Assembly: GCF_036850765.1 (NCBI RefSeq) | Contig: NC_089493.1 | Location: forward strand, 194,760,706-194,824,705 | DNA from: Saccopteryx bilineata | Taxonomy: Eukaryota > Chordata > Mammalia > Chiroptera > Emballonuridae | DNA: 64,000 nt | Reading direction: 5' to 3' | In this document: one piece after another, positions 23,735-35,139 of the stretch | Layout of the letters: each line of letters opens with the position of its first letter | Position numbering within the stretch: position 1 is the first letter of the stretch | Notes under the pieces: generated by a model | What the model saw: only the letters and a program-made list of their open reading frames with translations | Database searches by the model: none | Told to the model about the DNA's origin: nothing | Made by a program: the position numbers and the translations under genes

Positions 23735-25025
23735 CCTCTCCTCCTGGCACTGGATCTAGGGGTCAAGTCCCTCTGCGCAGCCCAGGGAGTGTGTCTCGGC
23801 TGGGGCCCGGAGTCCCGGTGCTGGGCCTGGCCTTTCTCCAACTTAAGTCAGTCTAAGTTCTGGGTTAGCGTCCTGTGTAATCACTGCGTCAACCCCATAT
23901 CCTAAGCGTCGTTGTGCACTGCCCTGGATGTAATCCTTTCCCTGGGTGGTAGCCACCTCCTGTGTACACAGCCTTGAACGGAGCCCCCCACCCCTGACTC
24001 ATCGCATCAGGGCTAGTTGGCATGACCTGTAGAAGACAGAGTGGTGGCATGTCACCTCCGAGATTAGGTTACAAAGATTCCCATGAGCTCTCAGAACACG
24101 CGTGTCGAGAGGCCAGCTGCCTTGTGGTGGGCAGCCCTTTGCAGAGAGGCCCACATGGCAATGACCAGCCGTGTGAGAAAGCGGCCCTGCCTGTCTGGTC
24201 AGCCTTCGGAGATTGTACCCTGGGCAGCGTCCTCGCCCCGACTTCACGAGAAACCCAGCCCGGCCGCTCCGGCATGTCTGACCCCCAGGAACTGGGAGAT
24301 GACGTTTGTTGTCCTCAGGCACTAAGTTTCGGAGTAATTGGTCACAGGGCAGCAGGTAACCAGTCCGCTCATCTCAGCACTTAGTCCCGGGAGCGGCTCC
24401 CTGCTGTGCACTGTGGTCCTTTCCTTATGCAGGTGGGGACGGTGGCTCCATGGCTCGGACCCGTGAAGTCACCGGCCACGAGTCATCCAGAGAAGTTGTG
24501 CAGGGAAATGGAACTTGGGCGTCTGCATCTGTTATAACCAGACCCCTGGGCCTTCCACCCACCTACAACTACCCTTTACAACTCAGAACCCAGGTCCTCA
24601 GCTGAGGGCATTCCTCCTCACAATAAGCCCCAGAAAGCTTAATGACCCTTATTTTAGGAATGAGCAAACTAAGGCTCAGAGAAGCGTGACTTTCCCAGGG
24701 TCCCACCGCTGGGAAGGAGGGTGCCTGACCACCACTCGGTCCCCTGGGCTCCCTGGGCACCGGGCCCCTTGCTGCCCAGGGCAAGTGCCTCTTCAGAGAA
24801 GGACTGAACCTTGTGGAGGTCCCCCCAGGGGGCCCGTCTGGGGCTCAGGCCCTCCCCCCCCCAAGGCCCAGGGCTGTGGGACCTGGTGAAATCTGAAGCC
24901 CTTCCTCCACCTTCCCCACCCCCTCAGCCAGCCCAGGGCTCGAAGCCCAAGGCGAAGAGACACTGTCACTTGCAGAACTGTTTCAAGAAAAAGCTGTTTG
25001 CTCAGGGCCTTGAATGTTAGAGATT
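23735..25025. other. Gene-free sequence with a MIR fragment
   Basis: A MIR-like core lies at about 24615-24720 (ttaggaatgagcaaactaag, gctcagagaag). Otherwise nothing is recognisable. Confidence 0.5.
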
Positions 25026-25037
25026 TAAAGTTCAACT

Positions 25038-25238
25038 ATGGCCTGACCTGTGGTGGCGCAGTGGATAAAGCATCGACCTGGAAATGCTGAGGTCGCCGGT
25101 TCAAAACCCTGGACTTGCCTGGTCAAGGCACATATGGGAGTTGATGCTTCCTGCTCCTCCCCCTTCTCTCTCTCTGTCTCTCTCTTCTCTCCCTCTCTCT
25201 CTCCTTTCTAAAATGAATAAATAAATAAAATAAATAAA
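25038..25238 (+). repeat. Bat tRNA-derived SINE, short type, full length, with 12-bp TSD
   Basis: Head gcctgacctgtggtggcgca, B-box-like GGTTCAAAACC, body aaggcacatatgggagttga, CT-rich region and (AAAT)n tail. A perfect 12-bp target duplication taaagttcaact flanks it (25026-25037 and 25239-25250), which indicates L1-driven insertion. Confidence 0.95.
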
Positions 25239-25250
25239 TAAAGTTCAACT

Positions 25251-27125
25251 TGGACCCCTTGCTCCTGGGATGCCTGTAACCATGGCAGCAGCTCACCCAG
25301 CAATAGCAAATATTTGCTGAAGGAGAGACAAAGCCAGGGAGGGAGGGAGGAAAGGAGCCCGAGGATGTGGGAACCAGGCTGTGCCCCCTGGCACCTGCAG
25401 ATGCCTGGGCGGCTGTGCCCAGGTTCCCACTCAGATGCCTCCAGAGTGGTAACTCTCTACCTGATCTGTACCTGGGACATGTGCTCCACCTCACGCCCCA
25501 TTCCCCGGGTCTCCGTGAGAAATATGCCCTCAAAACAGCATGGTCAGGGCCAGATCCTGGGTGGGCCTCCTCTGTACTAGTAAGTTTCTTCTTTTCCTTG
25601 AGCCTCAGTTTCCTCGTCTGTGAAATGAGAACAACAAACCTGCCCGCCTTTTCAGAGCTATCATGTGGCTTAAATGAATTCCAGCCTCCCTGTAGCATCC
25701 TCGTGAGACACTGTTGTCAAGAACCCCAGCTGGATTCCAGGACAAGGGATGCCAAAAATTCTAGGCCACTCCAGATGGCCCAGAGAGGGGAGACGGCTTG
25801 TTCAAGGCCACACAGCAAGTGCAGCTGGGCCCAGAACCCAGTCCTGCTGTCCTCTCAGGCCACGAGGCCTCCCTGACCAGCTGTCACCAGCTGAGCAGTT
25901 GTCAACCATGGCTGTGCTGTGCTTCCCTGTGGACATGCTCAGGGCTTAGCCACAATCTGGGTCAGGGTCCGGGTGTCCCGGGCACGTGGACAATGTCTGC
26001 CTAATGCGTCCCAGCAGAGAGAGGCTAGGGAAGCAGAGCCTGTGGCCCTGAGCTGCCTGGGAGGACACAGTGTGTTCTTGCAGAAGTCTGAGGAAGGGGC
26101 CCTGGGCTCTCCCTGCTGTCTGTCCCCATATTCCCTTGGTCCAGATCAATTGGTCCGGGTGCGTACTTTGTTTTGTAAATAGGCCAAAGGCTGCATTTAT
26201 TTTCAAATTACATGCTTGGGAATAAAAAAAGATTCTATCCTACTCTTAAGAGAATAAGGTGTATAGAGCAAACATGCAGAATATACTGCTAAGAAGTCTG
26301 GGGTCGACTCTTGGCTTTATTAGCACTCTGTGACCTCAGTTTCCCCACATGTAAACGGGGGGGGGGTCTCAGCATTCACCTGCCCATGCCCAGCTGAGTG
26401 TGAGTCTGGTCATTCTCAGGAGACCCTGTTCTAAAAGTGTCCTCTCAGCCATCTGCCCCCGACCACCTCGCTCTGCAGGAAGCACAGCCGTATTTATTTA
26501 TCCTGTTTCCTATTTCTTGCATTGGAAACTCCTAGAATAGAACAGGAGGCGGGGCTGTGAGGAGAAGTTCCCACATGGGGCTCCTCTCCCGGGGCCTGAA
26601 GGCAGCCAGGCCTGCGCTGTCAACAGGGAGGGGGTATACCCGAGCTCATGGCTCACAGTGCAGACCTGCTGCCTGGGTCCAGGACAACATGAGTCTTCTG
26701 GTTACAAAGTCGGCCATCCTCTCTCTGCTCCGCCGGGGGCCCTGGCTTCTCATGGGCGTTTTGGGAACTAGCTGACGTGCTGCCCGGGGGGTTACTGAAG
26801 GCTGTGTCCACAGCAGCTGAGCTGGTCCTGGTCCTGAGGGGACAGCTCCCCACAGAGAAGGTACAGGGTGTGGTCCTGTCTCCAGGGGTTCTCCCGGCCA
26901 CATCCTGCCAGCTCAGAACAGGCAGAGGCCTTGTAGGGCCACACTGAGCATGTGCCCAAAGGAAGAACATCAGAGAGCTCCCCACACACCCCATCAGGCC
27001 CATTGTCCAGCTCTGGGCAGATGGCTCAGTCACTCACTATTTTAAACAAAAATAATGCTGTGGGAAGAGCTGTAAAAGTGAAATGTATGACCAAAATATA
27101 TTTATACATCAAGGAAGGGTAGCAG
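25251..27125. other. Gene-free sequence with MIR fragments
   Basis: MIR-like cores lie near 25590-25690 (gcctcagtttcctcgtctgt), 25770-25830 and 26290-26360 (gacctcagtttccccacatg). Nothing else recognised. Confidence 0.5.
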
Positions 27126-27129
27126 GCAT

Positions 27130-28505
27130 GTTTGAAGATTCTCGTACCACAGGTGGAATGGTATATACTATTGCTTGAAAGTAGACGAAATAAGTTGAAG
27201 ATGTATCCTCTAAACCCTAAAGCTACATTTAGTGGTTTAGCTCAACAAAATATATGGCTCACAAAAATTAGGGGATATTTCAAAATGAATATGAAGCAAT
27301 TAAAAAAAAAAGAAGCATTTGATTATTTTTTTACTAAACAAGAACATCAGGAAAGCAAATGATAAGTCAAATAAAGTTGCAAATGAGATGTAAAACCAGC
27401 TTATATTTCATTGGTGAAAACGCACTCTACAAAAAGCTGGAAGTGCTGGAGGATCTGCACGTTCCCTGATCCCCTCAGTTTTGTGAGCGGTGTAATTATC
27501 GTATTCTTCGCTCCATAAGACGCACTTTCTTACCCCCAAAAAGTGAAGGGGGAAAATGCCCGTGTGTCTTATGGAGCAAAAAAATATAGTATTTTATTAA
27601 ATATTTTAAAACACCATTTGGTTCAGAATATTTTTTTTCTTATTTTCCTCCTTAAAACCCTAGGTGTGTCTCATGGTCAGGTGTATCTTATGGAGCAAAA
27701 AATATGGTATAGCTAATAAGCCAACAAAGGAGATTTAAAAAAAATGAAATCATACAAAATAATCCAAAAGAAGACAGAAAAAAAAGAAAAGAGGAGCAAA
27801 GGATGGGACGAATGCAAAACAAATAGCAAGTTGGCCAGCTGAAACCTAAGCATAAGAATAGCCACAATAAATGTAAATGGTCTAAATCCCCCAGATTAAA
27901 GACAGAGTTTGTCAGATTGCAGAATGAGCAACAACCTACTGATTAATGCTGATCACAATAATGCTGGAGTGGTCATATTAAGAGCAGACAAAGCAGATTT
28001 CGGAGCAAAGAATATTACCAAAGAGGACTTTTCATAATAATAAAAGTACCAAGTTCACCAAGAAGACATAACAATCCTGAATGCTTACACATCTAGTAAC
28101 CTAGCTTCGAAATTCTTAAAACAGATACTGCAAGGAAACAAGCCATGAACCAGAAGAAAATATTTGCAACACATATGAAGGTCAAAGAATAGGTTTCTAG
28201 ATCCCAAAGAACTCCTACCCATCAATAAGAAACAGGCATAAGAGTCTAAAGGTAAAATACATGAAACAGTTATTTCGTGGAAGAAATGCCGATGTCCATA
28301 AACATACGTAAAGATGCTCCACTGCATTAGAAAACAGGGAAGTACAAATGAAAAATTATGTTATTTCCCACCAGACTGGCGAAAAGAAGAGAAAGAAAGA
28401 AAAGAGTACACATCTGACTAGATCAAGCATGGGTCGAGATGTGGAGCAATAGGGACTCTGCTGCTGGTAGGAACACAAACAGATGCAACCTCTGTGGGGA
28501 AAAAA
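27130..28505 (+). repeat. L1 LINE fragment, internally deleted and interrupted
   Basis: Phrases such as aatgtaaatggtctaaatcc, accaagaagacataacaatc and gaagaaaatatttgcaacac are typical of L1 ORF2. They jump from the 5' third to the 3' end near 28105, so an internal deletion is present. A palindromic MITE interrupts it at 27497-27710. No open ORF2 remains. Confidence 0.75.
27497..27710. mobile_element. Palindromic MITE inside an L1 fragment
   Basis: The left end tcgctccataagacgcac is mirrored at the right by gtgtatcttatggagcaaaa, so the two ends are inverted repeats of about 25 bp. A second inverted copy (gtgtcttatggagcaaaa) lies inside at about 27562-27582. A possible TA flank is seen. DNA transposon, family not assigned. 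Confidence 0.65.
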
Positions 28506-28508
28506 TTT

Positions 28509-28673
28509 GGTGTATTAGTTTGCTACAAAGTACCAAACTAATGGGTTGTTGCAACAAAGTACCACCAACTGGTTGGCTCCAACAGTAAGGATTTATTGGT
28601 TCACAGTTGTTGTTTTTTTAATATATTTTTAAATTTTTTTTAATTTGTTTATTCATTTTAGAGAGGAGAGAGA

Positions 28674-28730
<57 letters not shown>

Positions 28731-29283
28731 CAGGGGGAGGAGCTGGAAGCATCAACTCCCATATGTGCCTTGACCAGGCAAGCCCAGGGTTTCGAACTGG
28801 CAAAAAAAGAGACTTTTTTTTTTAATTTAATTTTTTTAAATTCATTTTAGAAAGGAGAGAGAGAGGGGAAGAGAGAGGAGAGAGAGAAGGGGGGAGGAGC
28901 AGGAAGCATCAACTCCCATATGTGCCTTGCCCAGGCAAGCCCAGGGTTCACAGTTCTACAGGCTAGTAGGGTTCCTTCTGAGGACTGTGGGGAGGACCTG
29001 TTCCAGGCCTCTCGCCCAGCTTCTGGTAGCCCCAGGTGTTCCTTGGCTTATAGATGGCATTCTCTGCATATTCATACCGTCTTCCCTCTATACTTGCCTG
29101 TCTCTGTCCAAATTTCCTCTTTTTATAAGAACACCAGTCATATTGGATTAGGGCACGCCCTAATGACCTCATCTGCAAAGACCCGATTTCCAGATGAGTT
29201 CACATTCACAGATACTTAGGGGTATCTGTGAGGCTTCAACATCTTGAGGGGGGGCGGCGGCAGACACTATTCAACCCATAATG
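28509..29283 (+). repeat. Ancient interspersed repeat, family R copy 3, split by a SINE dimer
   Basis: Runs from attagtttgctacaaagtac through aggatttattggttcacagt, is interrupted at 28609-28944, then continues ctacaggctagtagggttcc, ccaaatttcctctttttata, caccagtcatattggattag and gacactattcaacccataat. This is the most complete of the three copies. Confidence 0.8.
28609..28944 (-). repeat. Dimer of two 5'-truncated short-type SINEs with one 11-bp TSD
   Basis: Two minus-strand copies (28944-28801 and 28800-28609) each show catcaactcccatatgtgcc and a GA-rich region. Only one target duplication, ggttcacagtt, encloses both (28598-28608 and 28945-28955). A (GA)n tract at 28659-28722 lies in the lower copy. 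Confidence 0.85.
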
Positions 29284-29585
29284 CCTGGTTAAATGTGAAG
29301 GTGCTCATGTCTTTCAGACCAGTTATTGCATCCCAGGCACTGGCCATAGAGAAAATTCTTACAGATTGCACTGGTAGAGACACACCATCCAAAAAGTTTA
29401 TCCGCAGAAAAAATGGTTAGATAAATGTGCATTAAAAAAAAAAAAAAAAAAAGACTACAGAGCAGTGAAAAGTATGAAGTCGCAGTTACACCCATCAGCC
29501 TGGAGAAATCTCAGAAATGTAGTATTAAGTTGAAAAAAGCAAGTCACAGGAGAACCCATGGAGTTTAATTACACAGTCAAGATCT
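29284..29585. other. Gene-free sequence, partly L1-like
   Basis: Phrases such as atgtgcattaaaaaaa and cagagcagtgaaaagtatga resemble an L1 3' region with a poly-A stretch at 29433-29452. No gene. Confidence 0.4.
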
Positions 29586-29589
29586 GAGT

Positions 29590-29910
29590 GGCAAGTTCTC
29601 TCACCTCCTTCCAGTCTTTGCTCAAACATCATTTTCCCCGTAAGACCACTCCATCACCCTTGCCCCCCAAACACACTCCTATCCCCCCTTATTGGGCTCT
29701 ACATTTCCCTTTCCCATCGCACTTACTAACTTCTAACCAATTATATCATTGTCTTACTCATGTCTCTAGTAGTGATTGTCAAGCCCCCGCCCACCCAGAA
29801 TGTTAGATCCACAAGGGCAGAATATAGTGTTTTTCTTTTGTTCGTTGATGTCAACAAAGTCCCTGCAATAGTACCTGGCACAAAGTAGGCACTGAACAAA
29901 TATTTCTAAA
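29590..29910 (+). repeat. L2 LINE 3' end fragment
   Basis: Typical L2 end: tctttgctcaaacatcattt, ccacaagggcagaatatagt, tagtacctggcacaaagtag, aacaaatatttctaaa. Confidence 0.75.
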
Positions 29911-30980
29911 ACGGAGTGGTCGGTACACAGATGTTCACTGATGATTACTTTAAAATGGTGCGTACGCATTCTACCTAGTCTGTTGTATATATGCCTCATA
30001 CAAAGTGGTCTTTGAAGAAAATAGATGTATTTCTTGCAAGACCTGAGTGTTGAGCCAAGATATAGACCCCGTAATGATGGACGCCTCTCCCTTAAGCCCA
30101 GGAAGCCAGGGCTCGACTGCATTATTCCCCCTGGGGACACATTCTCCAGTGTACGATAATGAGTGACAAGGAAATGTCAATCTACCCACAAGTTGCAGTC
30201 GCCTGTGTTTTATTTCTGTTTGAACAGGGTTTTAACACGTGCTCGTGAATATTTGTACTGACAACTACCAACGGCCTGACTGCTTTGTGGGTGGTGGGGT
30301 GGGGTGGGGATTAAAACCACCTGGTCAATTTGCCTTGTGCTTCCTTGAGAAAACAGCGGGAAGCCAGCAGCCGGTCAAGGCCAAAGTCCTAACCAAACGT
30401 GCACAGTTCTGGCCTTGACAAGACTCCTTATCAGATGGAAATCCCCGGTAACAATCAACTGGCTTCTCTAGGACCGCTCCAACATCAACCCCAGGCAGGG
30501 TCCACTGGCTGCTCTTGGACCCATCAGGGGCTGTGCTGGCTCAGTTTGCAGCTGGGCCTGGCTCTTCCCTTTCAAAATGGTTTTGACTGTTCCATGCTCC
30601 CTTCATTTTCATATCAATTTGGGGGGTTGGCTCATTCATGTCTTCCAAAACGTCAGGTGGGGTTTCAACAGGGAAAGGTGTTAAATCTGTAGAACAATTT
30701 GGAGACGATTGCCGTTATACTAATGTGTCTGACTTCTTTTTCTTGATATTTGATGGCTGATAGCTATTAAACCTCATTCCTTCTTCCCCCTGTGCCCCCA
30801 CATCTGGACAAGTAATCAGAAAGCCCAAATTCTTTCTCCTTTGGTGCTAGTGGTTAAGTCCAAACAACACGGGGGAACCATCACTCTGGCCCTACCCCCT
30901 AACCACTGTAAAAAAAACCTCAAGCCAGTCTTCTTCTCCTGCTCTCTCAACCTATTTTCAGACCTGCCTGGGAGCCTCAC
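29911..30980. other. Gene-free unique sequence
   Basis: Nothing recognisable. Confidence 0.5.
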
Positions 30981-30984
30981 AACT

Positions 30985-31085
30985 TACAAGAAAAACACAG
31001 ACTTCATTCTTGTGTTATTTATTAGTTATTGTATTATTTATTCATATTACAACTGTAAACCTACGTTTGTCCATTTTTGTATATA
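30985..31085 (+). mobile_element. Short DNA-transposon-like repeat, copy 2
   Basis: Similar to 20247-20335 (acacagacttcattcttgtg, attgtattatttattcat, aacctacgtttgtcc). Family uncertain. Confidence 0.5.
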
Positions 31086-31169
31086 TGCAAAAGCATGTTG
31101 TTTACATACAAATCTGGATGCATTTGATTTCGTTTTCTTGTTTTGTTTCCTTAGCTAGAACCTCTAGTA

Positions 31170-31494
31170 CAGGGGTCAGGAAGCTTTCTGGCTGAGAGAG
31201 CCATGAACGCCACATATTTTAAAATGTAATTCCGTGAGAACCATACAACGACCCGTGTACGTTATACATTATCCAATAAAAATTTGGTATTGTCCCGGAG
31301 GACAGCTGTCATTGGCTCCAGCCACCCGCAACCATGAACATGAGCGGTAGGAAATGAATGGATTGTTATATATACATGAGAATATTTTATATTTTTAACA
31401 TTATTAATTTTTTTAATAAAGATTTGTCTGCGAGCCAGATGCAGCCATCAAAAGAGCCACATCTGGCTCGCGAGCCATAGGTTCCCGACCCCTG
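31170..31494 (+). mobile_element. Non-autonomous hAT-type MITE (325 bp), copy 1
   Basis: Ends CAGGGGTCAGGAAGC and its complement-like GTTCCCGACCCCTG. Flanks ctctagta (31162-31169) and ttctagta (31495-31502) match at 7 of 8 positions, a hAT-size target duplication. The subterminal gagccagatgcagcc and ctggctcgcgagcc are shared with the copy at 37420. Confidence 0.9.
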
Positions 31495-31784
31495 TTCTAG
31501 TACAACGATGAGCCGAAGTAATGAGAGAAGCTCTTGTCTTGTTTCCGGTCTCAGAGAGAAAGCATCCAGTCTTTCAACGTTAGTTTTGAGAGAATAGAAT
31601 TCTTGGCTGCCATTCCTTTTCCATCAGCACCCGGAGTATGTCATCCCTCTGCGTTCCACTCTCGATAGATTCTGGTGAAAATTCAGCTACAAATCCTACG
31701 GAGAAGCCCTTGCACCTGCTGCTTTCAGGAGTCGCTGTATTTGGCTTTTGACAGTTTATGATGTTCTAGGTGTGCATCTCTCTT

Positions 31785-32180
31785 TTTTTTTTTATTTTTT
31801 ATTTTTTATTTTTATTTTTTTTTCATCTTTCTGAAGCTGGAAACAGGGAGAGACAGTCAGACTCCCGCATGCGCCCGACCGGGATCCACCCGGCACGCCC
31901 ACCAGGGGGCGATGCTCTGCCCAACCTGGGCGTCGCCATGTTGCGACCAGAGCCACTCTAGCGCCTGAGGCAGAGGCCACAGAGCCATCCCCAGCGCCCG
32001 GGCCATCTTTGCTCCAATGGAGCCTCGGCTGCGGGAGGGGAAGAGAGAGACAGAGAAGAAAGCGCGGCGGAGGGGTGGAGAAGCAAATGTGCGCTTCTCC
32101 TGTGTGCCCTGGCCGGGAATCGAACCTGGGTCCTCCGCACGCTAGGCCGACGCTCTACCGCTGAGCCAACCGGCCAGGGC
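31785..32180 (-). repeat. Bat tRNA-derived SINE, long type, full length, with 15-bp TSD
   Basis: Reverse orientation: the poly-T (A-tail) is at 31785-31824 and the tRNA-like head ends ggccagggc at 32180. A perfect 15-bp duplication gtgtgcatctctctt flanks it (31770-31784 and 32185-32199). Confidence 0.95.
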
Positions 32181-32289
32181 CTCAGTGTGCATCTCTCTTG
32201 AGTTTATCCTCCTTGGATGTTATTATGTTTTTTTAAAACCACATATTCGATTTCTTGTCCCAAATCCCAAATATCAGCAAGACCTGGTA

Positions 32290-32885
32290 ACTCTATACTT
32301 TCATGTATATCCTAAATCCTTCCACTTCTTTCTGTCTCCCCTGCTACTACCTTAGCTCAAGAACGTCTTCATCTCTTACCTGGACCAGTAGAGTAGCCTC
32401 CTCACTGGTCTATCCTCCATCCACCAGGCATTGTCTCCTTAAAATATTCATCCAATTACTGCACTTCCCTGCTCACAACCTCCAGGCTTCCCGTCTCACT
32501 GTTAATAAGATCTGCACTCAGGCCCCTTCATAAACCGGCCCTGCTACGACTTCTTCATCCTGGTGTATCGCAGACACGCCGGCTGTTTCTTCTCTTGGAT
32601 GTTCCAGGCTCAAAACTACCTTCCCACCAGCTGTTCCCTCTGCCTGAGAGGCTCCACCCAAGGTGGGCTCCCTCCTTTCAATCCAGCCCCAGCTTAAATG
32701 TGACCCAGGAAGTCATCCCCCAGTTACTCACTGTTGACAGCCACATTCTTCTGGTTTATATCAAGGGCCTTCTAGCCGCCCTCCCTACTGGAATTCATCT
32801 CCACTTTAAAGAATAAGTTGGCTATCTTACCAAGATCCTCCGGTGCTTACAAGAGTGCCTGACACATTACAGGCACCCCAAACCC
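32290..32885 (+). repeat. L2 LINE 3' region fragment
   Basis: L2-like phrases include gtagcctcctcactggtcta, ctgcacttccctgctcacaa, tcccaccagctgttccctct and cagcttaaatgtgacccagg. Confidence 0.7.
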
Positions 32886-33734
32886 TTGTTTTGAGTGACC
32901 AGAATGAATGGGAATGCCTGTGCTCTGCAGAAAGACATTCCACACACAGAAGAGCTGGAGGGTCCTGTGGCTCTCAGGATCCTGGTCTGCCTGGCCAGCA
33001 GCAGAGACTTGGGTTCCAGGCTGGCTTCAATTTACCTACGTTTTATCACGTCTCAATGCATTCATCTTTGATTATCCAGCTACAGTTTCCATGACAACCC
33101 ACAACCAACCAGAACATTTCATCATCCAGGACAGCCTCTACCTCACTCTTCTCTAGAGTGCTCAGTTCACTCTCCAGGCAAAGGGTAAGGTCTCAGGTGA
33201 GGAAAACTGAGGCCATGGGTCTCCTACAGATGGGAGGCGCAAGGTCTAAGGGACTTCCTAGATTTCATGGACGAGTCTTGCTCCTACTGTTATGTCACGA
33301 AGGCCTAATCTCCCAACGAGAGGACCAGCAGGAAGCAGCAACAGAAGAGAGGGGTCCTTTTATCTTCTTCCTACATCAGGTCAGCCAGGAGTGCTGTGGC
33401 CCTTTGTTCCGAGTTCAAAGCTTCTCCAGTTGCAGAGAGGAAGTTATCTGGCCCAGACAGGGTTGAGATGGGAACAGGGAGGCTTGGGCAGAGCCTGCAG
33501 GGCATCCACAGCTTAAGCCTGGAGTGAGGACGGAAGGGCACCACCCCTCCTACAAGCATCCTCGGCTCCCTGGGTCTACCAGATGCCGGACCCAGGTGAG
33601 CCGTCTGCAGCCGGCTCAGGCTAACCAGAGTGGCCATCATTCAGCCGGGTGTGTGTGTGTGTGTGTGTGTGTGTGCAGAGACTCGTCCCTCCCTGCCCTC
33701 AACTCAGACACAAAGAAAGCAGACGCCAGAGCCT
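32886..33734. other. Gene-free sequence downstream of NPTX2, with (GT)n
   Basis: A (GT)n microsatellite lies at 33649-33675. No other feature recognised. Confidence 0.5.
33649..33675. repeat. (GT)n microsatellite beyond the NPTX2 3' end
   Basis: About 13 perfect units, some 60 bases past the predicted distal cleavage site. Confidence 0.95.
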
Positions 33735-34911
33735 CTTCAAGTGCACTTTAATCAAAATTCCATCACCTCAGAGGAGTCCTTGTAGCATACAATGATACAA
33801 TGTCAGGATGAGCATGTCAACTTGGTCCTACGGATGGAATTTCCACAGATTTGCACTTCAAACATGTATTAAAAAATAAAATATATAATATTCAGCTTTA
33901 GAAATTTCCCCCATTTCATCGCTTTATTTTTAAAATAATGACGACTACCTCTGTCCAATATATTACATTAAGCAGCCTGGAGTCACTAAGCGAGCATCAG
34001 CCAAACCATATCCATCCACTTCCCGAAAACGTTCTGGGGAAAAAAACATCCGAGGCCGTCAAAGGCTGACAGGCATCGACACGAATTAAAACTAGCAAAT
34101 TCCTCACAGTGAGGTGAGAGGTCGAAAACGGGAAGCCGGCGAATGGCCGTTCCTTTCCGCTGGGAAAAGGGAAAGTTCCCCCAACCGTGCGCGGGCGTGG
34201 CGTGCCTGGGCAGGCAAGCTGCCACGGAGCGTTCGGCACCAGTGGAGAAAAGAGGGCTTTCCAAGCCGTCCTCAGTGACAGAGCATTGGTCCGAGAGGTG
34301 ACAGAGGGGAAGGGATGGCGGCCCCCCCCCCCCCGACCTTCTCCATTCTGAGTCCCCCTTCCCAGCCGCAAACGGCCCCTGATGTAACGTGGAGAAGGCA
34401 GCGCACTGTCTGGGCTGCCGGGCCTCCTCTTCCTCAAGCGTAGAGGCTCCTGGGAGAAAAGACGCATCGGGCGGACAAAGAACGGCGGGGGTGGGGGAGG
34501 GGCGGGGGGAGGGGACGCTGTGCGACATGCTCCGTGGACAGCAGGCTGTACTCAACACACAAGGGACCCAGCCACTTCAGGGGGACAGCTACACAGCCAG
34601 TAAAGGGGGCGGACAGAAGGCGCTCAAGAGACACACAGGATCCGAGGGGCGGGCAGGCAGGGGTGCACAAGCATTTACAGGGGTTCTGAAAAGGGCCTGA
34701 GGTCTATCTCCCCCCACAGCCGGAAGTCAGATGATGGCCCACCTGCGGCTCAGGGCTTTTCCCCTGGGGATTCTGGCCCTACCCTACCCCCCCAAAAAAA
34801 CAATAAGTAAGCCGGTGACACAGGCTGGCACAGAGCCTCAGTCTCAGGGGGTTCCGCCCACTCTGGCAGGAGAGTGGGCAGACCCCACGTCCTGGATGGA
34901 GGAGGGGGCGC
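33735..34911 (-). other. NPTX2: NPTX2 3' untranslated region (inferred)
   Basis: About 1.2 kb of sequence without recognisable repeats follows the stop. Two possible polyadenylation signals are visible on the minus strand: AATAAA (33928-33923) and ATTAAA (33752-33747). The second is the distal one and would put the cleavage site near 33735. A (GT)n microsatellite on the plus strand follows directly below. The exact end is inferred, since no transcript is available. Confidence 0.65.
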
Positions 34912-35139
34912 CTACAAGTCCAGGAGGCGCTCCTCGCAGGTCTCCACGGCCCACTTGGAAGCCCCTCCAAACACGTCGACGTTGTTGTCCACCCACGGGA
35001 TGATGTTGCCCGGCATGTTGGAGGAGCAGTTGGCTATGTTGACAATTTCTTGGGCACGAAGGACACGGTCCCATATGTTGAACTGGCTGAGCTCCCCCAC
35101 AAACGCCTGCGTGGCATCAAACCTGCCCCCAATGGTGTC
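34912..35139 (-). CDS. NPTX2: NPTX2 coding exon 5 (residues 357-431 and stop)
   Basis: The terminal exon has 75 codons and a TAG stop at 34914-34912. It encodes the end of the pentraxin fold, with Asn393-Cys-Ser as a glycosylation sequon and a C-terminus ending Glu-Arg-Leu-Leu-Asp-Leu. The acceptor is cctccccag. Confidence 0.96.
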   Translation of the reverse strand, partial: DTIGGRFDATQAFVGELSQFNIWDRVLRAQEIVNIANCSSNMPGNIIPWVDNNVDVFGGASKWAVETCEERLLDL

